Of a stretch of 64,000 bases of DNA, positions 1 through 8,439 are shown one piece after another (position 1 is the first letter of the stretch; every line of letters begins with the position of its first letter). The translations under genes and the position numbers were made by a program. This stretch comes from Marinomonas primoryensis (lineage in GTDB: Bacteria > Pseudomonadota > Gammaproteobacteria > Pseudomonadales > Marinomonadaceae), in contig NZ_CP054301.1 of NCBI RefSeq assembly GCF_013372285.1, positions 668,001-732,000 of the forward strand, written 5' to 3'. A model generated the notes under the pieces. It saw only the letters and a program-made list of their open reading frames with translations. It ran no database searches and had not been told where the DNA came from.

Positions 1-36
1 CCGTTAAGATGACATTCTTAACGGCATTTTTTTTGG
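1..36 (+). terminator. Rho-independent terminator at the window edge
   Basis: Arms CCGTTAAG and CTTAACGG enclose an 8-nt loop and are followed by CA and eight T. It would end a plus-strand transcript that starts left of the window, so the gene it serves is not visible. Confidence 0.75.
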
Positions 37-182
37 GTACTGGAAAGCGGTTTAGGCGCGATTGATTTGTACTGGCGGTTATTTTTAAAAGGCTTAGTAT
101 CAATGAATATAAGAGTTCATAGTAGAAATGACATGCTGTGGATAACGCAAATAGCACACTATTAACTTCTATAGGTATTCCA

Positions 183-1052
183 ATGTTATATCACTACACC
201 AGCCTTGAAGGGTTGTTAGGCATACTTAATAGCCAAAGTATTTGGGCGAGTCATTGTGAATTCCTAAATGATTCAAGTGAGTTTCATCATGCTCTCAGTT
301 TTGCTAAAAACCATTCAGCCAAAATTTATATGGGAGATGATTATTTATCTGCATTTGGATGGGGGATGAGGCATGCGTTAGAAAGAATGAACAAGCAAGA
401 TATCTATGTTAGTAGTTTTAGTGAAAAGCCAGATTTATTGAGCCAATGGAGGGGGTATTGCCCTCAAGGTGCTGGTATTTGTATAGGCTTTGATAAGAAA
501 TTAATAGAGAAATATTGTTCCGAAAAAGGCTATAAACTATCAAGGTGTTTGTATGATCATGAGGAACAACGAAATCATATCTCTGAAATGGTCAAATCAT
601 GTTTACAGAAGTTTCCTGAAGCAAAGGTTTCAAGGGCCGACTATGATAACTTGGATTCTAAAGGACAGGTTAATCATGTGATTGACTATCAGCGTTACGC
701 TTTAGAGGGGCAAGGAAAGCCTGAAGCTGATGCGGCATTATCTGAATTTTGTAACTATATCAATGAATGTGCGCCAATTATGAAGGACTACGGATTTCAT
801 GAAGAGGCAGAATGGAGAGTGGTTGCGAGGAATCCTATCGATGAAATTTATCACAGAACAGCGCATTCCCACTTAGTTCCTTATATTAAAATTCCTGTTA
901 TTAAGCATGATGTAAATACTATAAAAAAAATTATTGTTGGACCAAATCCAAGTGCTAGAAGGTGTATATCATCAATTAGAAGTTTACTTAAATCGCATAG
1001 TCTCGAAGAGGTAGAAATTGCAAATTCATCTATTCCATTCAGTAGTTGGTAA
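183..1052 (+). CDS. DUF2971 family protein
   Basis: A protein of 289 residues whose N-terminus (LYHYTSLEGLLGIL, then WASH and FLNDSSEF) matches the typical opening of DUF2971 proteins, a family of unknown function often found in accessory and defence-rich regions. The frame also opens at a GTG at 138, but the family usually begins just before the LYHYTS motif, and the ATG at 183 has an AGG eight bases upstream, so 183 was chosen. Later conserved-looking parts include LLSQWRGYCPQGAGICIGF around residue 100 and FHEEAEWRVV near residue 215. Codon use is more A+T-rich than in the genes to the right, which fits acquisition by transfer. No partner gene is visible on its left because the window begins there. 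Function is not known. Confidence 0.75.
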   Translation: MLYHYTSLEGLLGILNSQSIWASHCEFLNDSSEFHHALSFAKNHSAKIYMGDDYLSAFGWGMRHALERMNKQDIYVSSFSEKPDLLSQWRGYCPQGAGICIGFDKKLIEKYCSEKGYKLSRCLYDHEEQRNHISEMVKSCLQKFPEAKVSRADYDNLDSKGQVNHVIDYQRYALEGQGKPEADAALSEFCNYINECAPIMKDYGFHEEAEWRVVARNPIDEIYHRTAHSHLVPYIKIPVIKHDVNTIKKIIVGPNPSARRCISSIRSLLKSHSLEEVEIANSSIPFSSW

Positions 1053-1131
1053 AAGTAAAAAATGGGCTAATGTAAGGTGATTTTTCGAGGTGCTACAAAG
1101 TTTCAGCTGCGCTGGTTGGAACAATTCGTAG

Positions 1132-2121
1132 TTAAACCTCTCCTAAACTATTTTTCCATTCCGCTAGTGCTTTGATATGGCTGGGTTCAATACCACAGCA
1201 ACCGCCTATGATGGTGGCGCCGAGGCTGTGCCATTTTTTAGCGAAGACGAGATACTCTTCTGGCGATAGGTCTCGGGAACCTTGTGTCGTTAGGTTCGCT
1301 TCGTGGCCCTGCGATATGGGGGTAAAGCTGTTAGCGTAAGCGCCTATATCGAGTTGTCTATTGTGTTTTTTTAATACGCTGGTGGTGTCACGTATGGCTT
1401 GTTCCATGACTTCGGGAATGGAGCAGTTAAAGAAAATGGCGTCTCTTTCTTTTATCAGGGTAGCTTTAGTCAGGATGGCTTCTACCGCGTCGATGACGGA
1501 TTCCCCAGAACGTAATCTTGCCGTTTCTCCTATTTCATCGCTCAGGGTGAAGGCGTAATAACAAGGCTTGGTTGAGTCTTTTAAAACATGGGCGATGGCG
1601 TTGGCTTCTTCGATGCTTGCAATGGTCTCCGCTAGCCATAAGTCCACATAGTCATCTTGTGCTTCAAATAGCGTTGTTAAAATATCGAGGGCTGACTGCT
1701 GTTCGAATAAGTCTGGGCGATAAGAACCAAGCGGAGGCGGCAGCGAGCCTGCAACGAGTACAGTTTGAGGTGTCTTGTTTTGGTCTTCTTTGGTATGGGA
1801 TGCGGCTTCTTTTGCAATGATGGCCGCTTGTCGAGCGAGCGCAGCGCCTTGTTGTTGGTAACGCGCTTCACCAAGATGAAAAGGCACACAGGCATAGCTG
1901 TTCACTGTGATGATCTCGGCACCCGCTTGTATGAAATTCTGATGCGCTTGAGTGACATAATGGGGCGCTTCTATTAACGCTTGCGCGCTCCACAGTGGTT
2001 GCGAAAAAGGCGCGCCAATGCGCTTAAGTTCACGTCCAATACCGCCATCGAGTATGGTTAATTTTAGTCTGGTTAAATCGCTCATTTCCGTTTTCATATG
2101 CCTGAATTTAATTAGCGCCAT
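1132..2121 (-). CDS. homocysteine S-methyltransferase family protein
   Basis: A 329-codon frame matching the zinc-dependent homocysteine S-methyltransferases (MmuM/BHMT type), which move a methyl group from S-methylmethionine or a similar donor to homocysteine to give methionine. The DGG near residue 25 and the zinc ligands Cys233 (FFNCS) and Cys308-Cys309 (GGCCG) are all present, so the enzyme should be active. Family members usually start a few residues before LTILDGG, so the ATG at 2085 (MSDLTRLK) or at 2097 may be the true start; neither these nor the ATG at 2121 has a strong ribosome site. No methylmethionine permease (MmuP) gene is next to it, so the donor is uncertain. It appears to be transcribed alone. 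Confidence 0.88.
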   Translation of the reverse strand: MALIKFRHMKTEMSDLTRLKLTILDGGIGRELKRIGAPFSQPLWSAQALIEAPHYVTQAHQNFIQAGAEIITVNSYACVPFHLGEARYQQQGAALARQAAIIAKEAASHTKEDQNKTPQTVLVAGSLPPPLGSYRPDLFEQQSALDILTTLFEAQDDYVDLWLAETIASIEEANAIAHVLKDSTKPCYYAFTLSDEIGETARLRSGESVIDAVEAILTKATLIKERDAIFFNCSIPEVMEQAIRDTTSVLKKHNRQLDIGAYANSFTPISQGHEANLTTQGSRDLSPEEYLVFAKKWHSLGATIIGGCCGIEPSHIKALAEWKNSLGEV

Positions 2122-2155
2122 TCAATCACAATGTCAGTTGAAAGGTAATGAAACT

Positions 2156-2167
2156 TGATCATGATCA
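2156..2167. promoter_or_regulatory. 12-bp perfect palindrome upstream of the methyltransferase
   Basis: TGATCATGATCA is fully self-complementary and lies about 35 bp upstream of the 2121 start codon, a plausible operator position. No regulator can be assigned to it. Confidence 0.3.
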
Positions 2168-2180
2168 GAATAATTCGGGT

Positions 2181-2210
2181 CATAGTAAATCTGGGCATAG
2201 TAAATCTGGG
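2181..2210. repeat. exact 15-bp tandem duplication
   Basis: CATAGTAAATCTGGG occurs twice with no gap in the intergenic region between the methyltransferase and the next minus-strand gene. It looks like a slippage duplication and is one of several of about this size in the window. Confidence 0.85.
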
Positions 2211-2294
2211 CAGTAACATTCATTCATAAAACGGAATACCCCGCTAGATGGTGAACCGTAACGGTTCTTTTATTGATGCCGTTGAGCATTCTAT

Positions 2295-2813
2295 TTAACA
2301 AGATGGAAGTGACACCAAGGCTTTGCCTTTGTTATCAAACATTGCGACAGAGGTCTGTTGTCCTTTGGTGGTTATTTTTATTAAGGCGTTGGAGATTTCA
2401 GAGCCTGATACACGAATATTACCGAGTTCACTTTGTGTCAGCGTGTCATCCACATCAATGGTGAAACTGACCGAATCGTTCGCGGCGATGTTTTCAATGC
2501 TTAACGAAAGCGTCGAATCTCCGTCTTTTACTTCGCTTGCAGAAATCAGTTTCAAATTGCCTTTTTTTACTTCGAAAGGTTGGAAAACCTCAACGCCTGC
2601 ACCGGTTGCTGTGGTATCAAAAATAAGGCGACCAACGCTGTTCGATAAATCGAGATGAACGGTTAAATCGTTCAAAGCGCATTGGCTGGTATTGTGTAAG
2701 ATGAATAGGTCTTTGGGCGCACTTTCCACAAATGTGACTTCAACATTCGCATGAGCAAGCTGCCCTGCAAGTAACCATACAGAGGCGACGATAGGCAAAC
2801 GAACATTGAGCAT
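2295..2813 (-). CDS. small secreted hypothetical protein
   Basis: 172 residues. A signal peptide with a hydrophobic core and an AHA-N type cleavage site near residue 22 is clear (IVASVWLLAGQLAHA), so the product is exported. The mature part is rich in beta-prone and acidic stretches with two cysteines, one in the middle (QCALND) and one as the last residue, which could form a disulphide. The repeated DLSNSVG/LSIENIAANDSVSFTIDVDD pattern suggests an Ig-like or beta-sandwich adhesin fold, but I do not recognise a family. It has its own ATG, with AAAGG (2822-2826) seven bases upstream of the start codon. No operon partner is apparent. Function unknown. Confidence 0.7.
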   Translation of the reverse strand: MLNVRLPIVASVWLLAGQLAHANVEVTFVESAPKDLFILHNTSQCALNDLTVHLDLSNSVGRLIFDTTATGAGVEVFQPFEVKKGNLKLISASEVKDGDSTLSLSIENIAANDSVSFTIDVDDTLTQSELGNIRVSGSEISNALIKITTKGQQTSVAMFDNKGKALVSLPSC

Positions 2814-2979
2814 AATGTTTTCCTTTGGCGTTAATTTATTGAATCATGACTGGTTAAACTAACGTTGAGAATGGCTATGCGGATCACTTTTAAAGAGAAA
2901 GGGTAGAAAAATACGCCGGGTTATTTTATTAATAGATAATATTGAAGCTTAAGTGGATTTTATTTTGATAGGAGGCAGT

Positions 2980-3456
2980 GTGATAACAATAGAAAAAATG
3001 ACATCTCAGCATTTGGGCGAGATCATTGCACTTAGGGTGGGAGAGGAGCAGCAACAATTCGTGGGTGCGATCGACGATATTCTGACCATTATCAACGCAC
3101 AAATTCGGCCTCATGTGATTATTGCAGGTGACCAAGTGGTTGGCTTTTTCTTGATCGATACCATTTATGTACAAACTAATGATGTCGCCACACTGCAGAG
3201 CCTTGGTTTACGCAAATTCTTTATCGACAAACAACACCAAGGGAACGGCTACGCCAAGCAGACACTTCAGCTATTGCCAGATTACCTAACTGCCACTTAC
3301 CCAAATTACACTGATGTTTTTTTAACCGTGAACTGTAAAAACGAAACGGCCAAAAATCTCTATTTAAAAAGCGGTTTTCAAGATACTAACGCACTATACC
3401 TCGGCGGCCCTTCCGGTCCGCAGCACGTGATGAAGCAGGTGTATAACAGTTTGTAA
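2980..3456 (+). CDS. GNAT family N-acetyltransferase
   Basis: A GNAT-fold acetyltransferase that would transfer an acetyl group from acetyl-CoA to an amine. The signature is the stretch around residues 80-95 (RKFFIDKQHQGNGYAKQTL), which carries the Q-x-x-G-x-G/A motif that binds the CoA pyrophosphate, followed by the C-terminal KNLYLKSGF motif of the last helix. The open frame extends to a GTG at 2953, but AGGAGG at 2970-2975 sits just upstream of an in-frame GTG at 2980, which was preferred (158 residues). The substrate cannot be told from sequence. The neighbours are unrelated small genes, and the gene is convergent with the DUF2867 gene, only 10 bp away. Confidence 0.82.
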   Translation: MITIEKMTSQHLGEIIALRVGEEQQQFVGAIDDILTIINAQIRPHVIIAGDQVVGFFLIDTIYVQTNDVATLQSLGLRKFFIDKQHQGNGYAKQTLQLLPDYLTATYPNYTDVFLTVNCKNETAKNLYLKSGFQDTNALYLGGPSGPQHVMKQVYNSL

Positions 3457-3466
3457 ATAAATTGTC

Positions 3467-3988
3467 CTAGCGACATGTATCTTTATTGATGGCGCGGACA
3501 CGCGCTAACGCATTGCGAGAAATTAGAATGTGAAATGGAAGGATGGCCTTAAGGTAAATTTGTCCGCCGATATTATTTGTATGTACCCACGTTGCTAAGA
3601 AGACGCGTCCATTCTCAGAAATAACAGACACTCTAAAGTCCAAATGTTTATCGTTAAATCCAGCGATAAGCTCATAATGACTTTCAGATTCAACGGGAAA
3701 CAAGCCTACTTTATCTATGGCTGGTGGACCATCGCTTGAAAGGCCAAACGGTGCGGTCACAACGTTCCTTATTTTGACAAGAAAACGTGCCCATGCTGGA
3801 AAGTTAGTGATGATCTCTGCGGCCTCACGTGGTGAGAGATCGGATTCAACAGAATAACAATCCATGAAGTCTGTTGGCTTCACTCGATCATTTAGAGCAC
3901 TTTGTAATGGCAGAGTAGTGATCGTTACTTTTTTCATAGTGGATACCACATCAATTTTTATGTCTTGGTTTATCACCTTACTCGGCAT
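3467..3988 (-). CDS. DUF2867 domain protein
   Basis: 173 residues resembling the DUF2867 family: a ligand-binding-like fold of unknown function, with the family's ARFLVKIRNVVTAPFGL stretch and a central DKVGLFPVESESHYELIAGFNDKHLDFRV-type region. The same domain occurs at the C-terminus of some NAD(P)-binding epimerase-like proteins; here it stands alone. An internal ATG at 3937 (MKKVTITTLP) would remove 17 residues that look unlike the family and may be the true start. The gene ends 18 bp downstream... in transcription order it follows the DUF1330 gene closely (18 bp between that gene's stop and this start), so the two are probably one transcript. Confidence 0.7.
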   Translation of the reverse strand: MPSKVINQDIKIDVVSTMKKVTITTLPLQSALNDRVKPTDFMDCYSVESDLSPREAAEIITNFPAWARFLVKIRNVVTAPFGLSSDGPPAIDKVGLFPVESESHYELIAGFNDKHLDFRVSVISENGRVFLATWVHTNNIGGQIYLKAILPFHILISRNALARVRAINKDTCR

Positions 3989-4006
3989 TCGTGTCGCAAG
4001 CCCTTT

Positions 4007-4282
4007 TTATACTAGATGAAACTGGCTGTGCATGCCTTGCTCACGTAATGGAATAATGGCTTGGTAGGCTGCGCTGTTGTACCAATTAATAGCACTTTCT
4101 TTATCAGGAAACTCTATGACAGCTTTCATCGGGTGAGCCGTTTCGCCATGCAATGTCTCTATTCCGCCTTTGGCAATGAAGTGACCGTTAAAAGGTTTAA
4201 GTGTTTCAGCCGCTAAGGCGCTGTATTCTGAGAGTTTTGTTTTATCAATGGGTGTTAGGTCAACGATTACTAAGCTTGTCAT
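4007..4282 (-). CDS. DUF1330 domain protein
   Basis: 91 residues matching DUF1330, a dimeric alpha+beta barrel family related to monooxygenase-like folds, with no agreed reaction. The motif GETAHPMKAVIEFPDKESAINWYNS is characteristic. AAGGAAA lies seven bases before the ATG. It is divergent from a LysR regulator across a 70-bp gap with a LysR-type palindrome, which suggests the regulator controls this gene and the DUF2867 gene behind it. Confidence 0.85.
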   Translation of the reverse strand: MTSLVIVDLTPIDKTKLSEYSALAAETLKPFNGHFIAKGGIETLHGETAHPMKAVIEFPDKESAINWYNSAAYQAIIPLREQGMHSQFHLV

Positions 4283-4311
4283 TTTGTTATTTCCTTGGTT
4301 GATTGAGTTGA

Positions 4312-4328
4312 CACAGCTTAAGGTTGTG
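4312..4328. promoter_or_regulatory. candidate LysR-type operator
   Basis: CACAGCTTAAGGTTGTG is an imperfect dyad (CACAgC / GtTGTG) lying in the short gap between the divergent DUF1330 and LysR genes. Position and form fit a LysR recruitment site of the T-N11-A type. Confidence 0.4.
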
Positions 4329-4374
4329 CTGAATATTAAACAATAATCATAAAATGAACAGGTTGTTTAAATAT

Positions 4375-5277
4375 ATGAACAGTGTGAAATTGGCCCCACT
4401 ATTGTTGATTTTTGTTGAGGTGGCAAATAAGCGCTCTTTTACGGCGGCCGCTAAAAAATTAGGCATGAGTAAATCCGCTATTAGCCAACAAATAAAACGT
4501 CTAGAAGAATCGACAGGGCAGCAGTTATTAATACGTAATACACGAGGGGTCGTATTGACCGCTGTGGGTGAAACCTTACTCGCGCGCAGTGAATTGTTGA
4601 GTGAGCAACTAAGCATGACCTTAACGGAACTGGACAGCGCCAAAGATCAACCCAGTGGTGACTTTAAAGTGTCTGTACCGCCATTTTTTGAAACAGATAT
4701 TGTGATTCCTGCATTGAAACAACTCAGTGTAGAGTTTCCAAAGCTGATCCCTGAAGTGGTTGTGACTGAGAAATGGCAAGATCTCATAGAGCATAATTTA
4801 GACGCCGCGATTTTTGGCGGTGATATAAAAGACTGTAATTATCGTGCGTTATCCGTAGGTGAGGTATCAGAAATATTCTGTGCTTCACCTCGTTATATTA
4901 AACAACGCGGTGGCCTTAAGGCGATCGAACAGTTAACTGAACATAAGTTTATTGCAACCGCTTGGCACCGCGATAAATTAGAATTATTCGATAATCAGCA
5001 AATGAATAGGCGGCTGGTTGCAGTAAAACACTGTGCGAAAGTGAATACCCTTGTAACAGGCCGAGAGGCTGTTTTGAACGATATGGGAATCGCATTACTT
5101 CCAGAATTTTTAGTGCAGTCGGACCTCGCTGAAGAGCGGCTGATTAGAGTGTTGCCTGAGGTTCGCGGGAGGGCGTGGCACTTTTATTTCTTACACCAAT
5201 ATAAAGGTGAAAAACCAATACACGTTACTCGTTTTTATCAGTTGTATTGCCATTATTTTGCTAAGGCCAGCAGATAA
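4375..5277 (+). CDS. LysR family transcriptional regulator
   Basis: A LysR-type regulator of 300 residues. The N-terminal winged helix-turn-helix is clear (FTAAAKKLGMSKSAISQQIKRLEESTGQQLL), followed by the linker (TRGVVLTAVGETLL) and a periplasmic-binding-like effector domain. In the effector part, FKVSVPPFFETDIVIP and LDAAIFGGD fit the subgroup that resembles AaeR/DsdC-like regulators. The frame also opens with an ATG at 4354; the ATG at 4375 has CAGG upstream and starts the protein in the usual place, so it was chosen. Its divergent position makes the DUF1330-DUF2867 pair the likely target; the inducer is unknown. Confidence 0.88.
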   Translation: MNSVKLAPLLLIFVEVANKRSFTAAAKKLGMSKSAISQQIKRLEESTGQQLLIRNTRGVVLTAVGETLLARSELLSEQLSMTLTELDSAKDQPSGDFKVSVPPFFETDIVIPALKQLSVEFPKLIPEVVVTEKWQDLIEHNLDAAIFGGDIKDCNYRALSVGEVSEIFCASPRYIKQRGGLKAIEQLTEHKFIATAWHRDKLELFDNQQMNRRLVAVKHCAKVNTLVTGREAVLNDMGIALLPEFLVQSDLAEERLIRVLPEVRGRAWHFYFLHQYKGEKPIHVTRFYQLYCHYFAKASR

Positions 5278-5362
5278 CAAAGATATTTGTCGTTTACTTC
5301 TACACGAGCCGGAGTTCTGATTTTTACCGTCATTAAAAACTCGATTCAAACTAAAAAAGCAC

Positions 5363-6112
5363 TTAAAGCGTTCTCACATTTCGCTCTGTCAGTACAACAT
5401 TGAAATCACTTAATGGTCTCAAGTCAAAATTCTGTTCTGTTAATATGGCGTTTTCTATTCGATCACAACGAAAGATACGGAAGTCTTTACGTAACGTATC
5501 CCACGCTAAAACATACCAAGCAGGATAGCTGAGGTACAAATAATGGGGTTCTATGTTTCGTGTTGTTCTAACGTTGTGGAAGTCTTTGTAATCAATGGAA
5601 ACCACTTTAGAAAACAAAAAAGCAGAGTACAGTGGGCTTTGCGTTTCTATTTTTGCTTCCTTGAGATTGTCATTGTAAGACGCTAGCACGTGAGGTGACG
5701 CAGATTCACCTATATGAATACGTTGTCGTAAGGTGCGAAGTTTGTCTTTTTGTTGAGCGGAGAACGACGCCATCAGTTTGTGCTTGATTGACGATAAGCT
5801 GGTCATGAACAAATGAGAGTTCATGCTCTCTGCAATGGCGAGGCTGAGCAACAAATCAATCACTTCTTGGTTTTCTAGGGTTAAACGTCCCACCCCCCAA
5901 CTTCTGTGAAGCTGTATACCGCCGCCACGGCCTTTGTCCGCATCAATCGGTAAACCACGCTCACGTAAGAGAGCTATGTCTCTAAAGAGGGTTCGAGTGC
6001 TGACGCCTAACTCAGTGGCAAGAGACAGGGCCGTGATCGCGCCTTCTGATTTCAAAATGGCGGTGAGTTGATCCAGTCGATCAAGGTGTTTGTTGGTGTT
6101 TGCTCTGTTCAT
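5363..6112 (-). CDS. YafY-type HTH and WYL domain transcriptional regulator
   Basis: 249 residues. The N-terminal DeoR-like winged helix (ALSLATELGVSTRTLFRDIALLRERGLPIDADKGRGGG) is followed by a WYL domain, which begins around residue 160 and contains the family's SIDYKD and PHYLYLSYPAWYVLAWD sequences. WYL proteins are repressors or activators that sense small molecules or nucleotides. The frame can be extended to a TTG at 6130, but that lies inside a palindrome; the ATG at 6112 is more likely. It is divergent from the GyrI-like and GFA genes, which are its probable targets together with itself. Confidence 0.88.
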   Translation of the reverse strand: MNRANTNKHLDRLDQLTAILKSEGAITALSLATELGVSTRTLFRDIALLRERGLPIDADKGRGGGIQLHRSWGVGRLTLENQEVIDLLLSLAIAESMNSHLFMTSLSSIKHKLMASFSAQQKDKLRTLRQRIHIGESASPHVLASYNDNLKEAKIETQSPLYSAFLFSKVVSIDYKDFHNVRTTRNIEPHYLYLSYPAWYVLAWDTLRKDFRIFRCDRIENAILTEQNFDLRPLSDFNVVLTERNVRTL

Positions 6113-6121
6113 TTTTTTAAT

Positions 6122-6138
6122 ATGACACAAAGTGTCAT
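6122..6138. promoter_or_regulatory. palindromic operator candidate of the WYL regulator
   Basis: ATGACAC-AAA-GTGTCAT is a perfect 7-bp inverted repeat with a 3-bp centre. It lies 10 bp upstream of the regulator's ATG at 6112 and 79 bp before the divergent gene's start at 6217, where one bound dimer could repress both. Confidence 0.55.
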
Positions 6139-6216
6139 CTATATCGATACACTCTTTTTTCCATCAAAGCTTCTACTGTTAACTAAGAATGATTTTTGAC
6201 TAAAAGGATAAAAGAG

Positions 6217-6708
6217 ATGCAATCGATACAGATGAAAGAAGCAACGTGCGAAGAAATGCAAATTTTGGGTTTGAGTGTTCGTACGAATAATGCTGATGAA
6301 ATGAAAGCGGAGACAGCAAAAATTGGGAGCTTACATGGTACGTTTAATCAGAAAATCGCGGTGAATTATGCAAACGGCGCGCACCTTTTCGGTGTGTATT
6401 ATAGCTATGAATCGGACCATACTGGCGATTTTTCGGTATTAGTCGGCTCAGAAGAAAGCGTGCTCACAATGACACCTGAAGAAAACAAGGCCAGTCTAGA
6501 CACTGTAGTGCTATCCGCGGGTAAGTACTTAGTATTTTCAGGCACAGGTGAAATGCCACAAGTCGTAATCAATGTTTGGGGCGATATTTGGCGTTACTTT
6601 TCAGGGGAATCATCCCAAGGGAAGTCTAAGTATCAACGTGCGTTTACAACGGATTTTGAACGTTACACCAGCGCTAATAGCGTGGATGTATACATCGCGA
6701 TTCTATAA
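6217..6708 (+). CDS. GyrI-like/AraC effector-binding domain protein
   Basis: 163 residues with no DNA-binding part. The whole protein resembles the GyrI-like small-molecule-binding domain found at the C-terminus of AraC regulators and in stand-alone effector-binding proteins: it opens with a MKEATCEEMQILGLSVRT strand, has a central GVYYSYESDHTGDFSVLVG, and ends with the typical INVWGDIWRYFS...FERYT and VDVYIAIL. The frame can open earlier at a TTG (6196), but AAAGGA at 6203-6208 places the start at the ATG at 6217. It is followed 28 bp later by a GFA gene and is divergent from the WYL regulator, an arrangement in which the domain may bind or inactivate a toxic compound. Confidence 0.82.
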   Translation: MQSIQMKEATCEEMQILGLSVRTNNADEMKAETAKIGSLHGTFNQKIAVNYANGAHLFGVYYSYESDHTGDFSVLVGSEESVLTMTPEENKASLDTVVLSAGKYLVFSGTGEMPQVVINVWGDIWRYFSGESSQGKSKYQRAFTTDFERYTSANSVDVYIAIL

Positions 6709-6736
6709 TGTGCCTTAACAAAGAAAAGGAAAAATC

Positions 6737-7162
6737 ATGAGCCAGTTAACCAGCCCGACAGCCAGTTGTTTATGCCAAGGCGTGACCATTCATGCAAAAA
6801 ACATCAACCCTAAATTTACGGTTTGCCATTGTGGCTCTTGTCGAAAGTGGGGTGGAGGGCCTTTGTTTATGTTGCACTGTGGTGCTGATGTAACCTTTGA
6901 AGGTGAGGACTTGATTAAAGAATACGATTCTTCACCTTGGGCAACACGGGCTTTTTGCTTGGAATGCGGCACACATTTATTCAGTCGATTTAAAAAAGCC
7001 GGCGTCTACAATATTCCTGTTGGCCTGTTTCCAAAAACGGAGAACTTAGAAATGGATATGCAGTATTTTATTGATCTTAAGCCTGAGTATTATTGCTTCT
7101 CGAATGACACGCCAGCCATGACCGAAGCCGAGATCAAGGTTCACTTCGCGGCAGAGGTATAA
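6737..7162 (+). CDS. GFA (CENP-V/Gfa) family zinc protein
   Basis: 141 residues of the glutathione-dependent formaldehyde-activating (GFA) family. All zinc-binding cysteines are present: C11-x-C13, C30-x-C32-x2-C35 and C74-x2-C77. The founding member speeds up S-hydroxymethylglutathione formation; most relatives have no proven reaction, so only the fold is certain here. AAAGGAAA precedes the ATG. It is probably co-transcribed with the GyrI-like gene in front, under the WYL regulator. The next gene converges on it. Confidence 0.88.
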   Translation: MSQLTSPTASCLCQGVTIHAKNINPKFTVCHCGSCRKWGGGPLFMLHCGADVTFEGEDLIKEYDSSPWATRAFCLECGTHLFSRFKKAGVYNIPVGLFPKTENLEMDMQYFIDLKPEYYCFSNDTPAMTEAEIKVHFAAEV

Positions 7163-7227
7163 AAGCAAAGACGTTTTAAACATTAAAACGTCTTTAATTA
7201 ACCTCCTTTGTCAGGGCTATAAATCGC

Positions 7228-8319
7228 TTATTCTGCCTTCCACCAGTGGCTCGTAATGGCTGGGTCGGTAATGCTAAAGATTTGACCAAACTCTGGTGTA
7301 CTCAAGACCACTTCGCGGCGCTCTGATTCGGCAACCACCCGATCAAATGGGTCGTGCCAGGTATGAAAAGCTAGATCGAACGTGCCGTTATGAATTGGCA
7401 TCATGATCTTTCCTTTCAAATCGATATGCGCTTGAACACTTTCTTCTGGTGTCATGTGTATGTCGGCCCAATCGTTGTCGTAAGCACCGGTTTCTACCAT
7501 GGTGATATCAAATGGCCCGTACTTGTCCCCAATCTCTTTAAAGCCTGCAAAGTAACCTGAGTCGCCACTAAAATAGAGGCTTTGCAGCGGTGTTTTAATG
7601 ACCCAAGAGCCCCACAATGTCGAATTTCCATCGCCCATTCCACGGCCTGAAAAGTGCTGTGTCGGTGTGAACGCCACTGTACCTTGGCTGGTTTCTTCTT
7701 CTTGCCACCAATCGAACGTGGTGATTTTATCCGCGTCTACGCCCCATGAAATGAGATCGCCATCTACGCCCGTTGGCACAAAAAACTGCTTGGTTTTGCT
7801 TAATAATATTTTGACGCTGGCTTTATCCAAATGGTCATAGTGATTGTGTGAAATCAGCACTTTATCGATCGGCGGTAAATCGTCTAAGGAAATCGGCGGC
7901 TGGTGGAAGCGCTGTGGACCCATAAAGTTGAAGGGCGAGGCGCGATCAGAAAAAACCGGATCGATCAGCCAATATTCGCCGTACACTTTCAGTAAAATAG
8001 AAGAATGGCCAAGCTTTACTATGTGCAGTGTGTCGTTACTCAGCGTGTTTAAATCGGCTTGGCTCACCGTTTGTACGGGAATAGTGATATCTGGCGTGGT
8101 GCCCACTTTTTTCTCAGTAAAAAAACGCAACCATAACGCCGCTGTTTCTGAAAAAGGCATAGGTGTCCGGGGCGCCGCATTACGAAACTTGTTTTCTTGG
8201 TAATGCGTCGATTCAATGCCAGCGACCGCGCTAGGTTTGGCAACGAGAGTCAAATTGATGACATAAATGGCAATGCCAAATAGAACAAGGAGAGACAAAA
8301 CCAATTTAATGACAAACAT
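7228..8319 (-). CDS. membrane-anchored MBL-fold metallo-hydrolase
   Basis: About 363 residues. An N-terminal hydrophobic segment (VIKLVLSLLVLFGIAIYVI) anchors the protein or acts as a signal. The metallo-beta-lactamase core carries the metal motif SHNHYDHLD (H-x-H-x-D-H), a second site at TPTQHFSGRG, the DSGYF aspartate and the terminal MPIHNGTF histidine. It is closest to the UlaG/NAPE-PLD-like branch: the stretch LIDPVFSDRASPF and the ASVKILL region are typical. Such enzymes hydrolyse lactones or phosphodiesters; the substrate here is not known. The frame also opens at a GTG at 8331, but that codon lies in the likely Shine-Dalgarno (AAAGGGTG), so the ATG at 8319 was taken. It is transcribed alone. 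Confidence 0.86.
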   Translation of the reverse strand: MFVIKLVLSLLVLFGIAIYVINLTLVAKPSAVAGIESTHYQENKFRNAAPRTPMPFSETAALWLRFFTEKKVGTTPDITIPVQTVSQADLNTLSNDTLHIVKLGHSSILLKVYGEYWLIDPVFSDRASPFNFMGPQRFHQPPISLDDLPPIDKVLISHNHYDHLDKASVKILLSKTKQFFVPTGVDGDLISWGVDADKITTFDWWQEEETSQGTVAFTPTQHFSGRGMGDGNSTLWGSWVIKTPLQSLYFSGDSGYFAGFKEIGDKYGPFDITMVETGAYDNDWADIHMTPEESVQAHIDLKGKIMMPIHNGTFDLAFHTWHDPFDRVVAESERREVVLSTPEFGQIFSITDPAITSHWWKAE

Positions 8320-8439
8320 GAATAACTTCACCCTTTAGAGAAACAGCAAGTTGTCTATAATTTGGGCTAATACATAAATTGCAACGCCTACCTTAGTAAT
8401 CGATCAAAATGACATTGTATGGCGTTTTTTCCATCTGTT

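Noticed and set aside
2253..2275. Hairpin GAACCG-TAA-CGGTTC followed by TTTTATT
   Set aside because: The T-run is on the plus strand, where no gene ends; for the minus-strand gene at 2295 it has no T-run. Not called as terminator.
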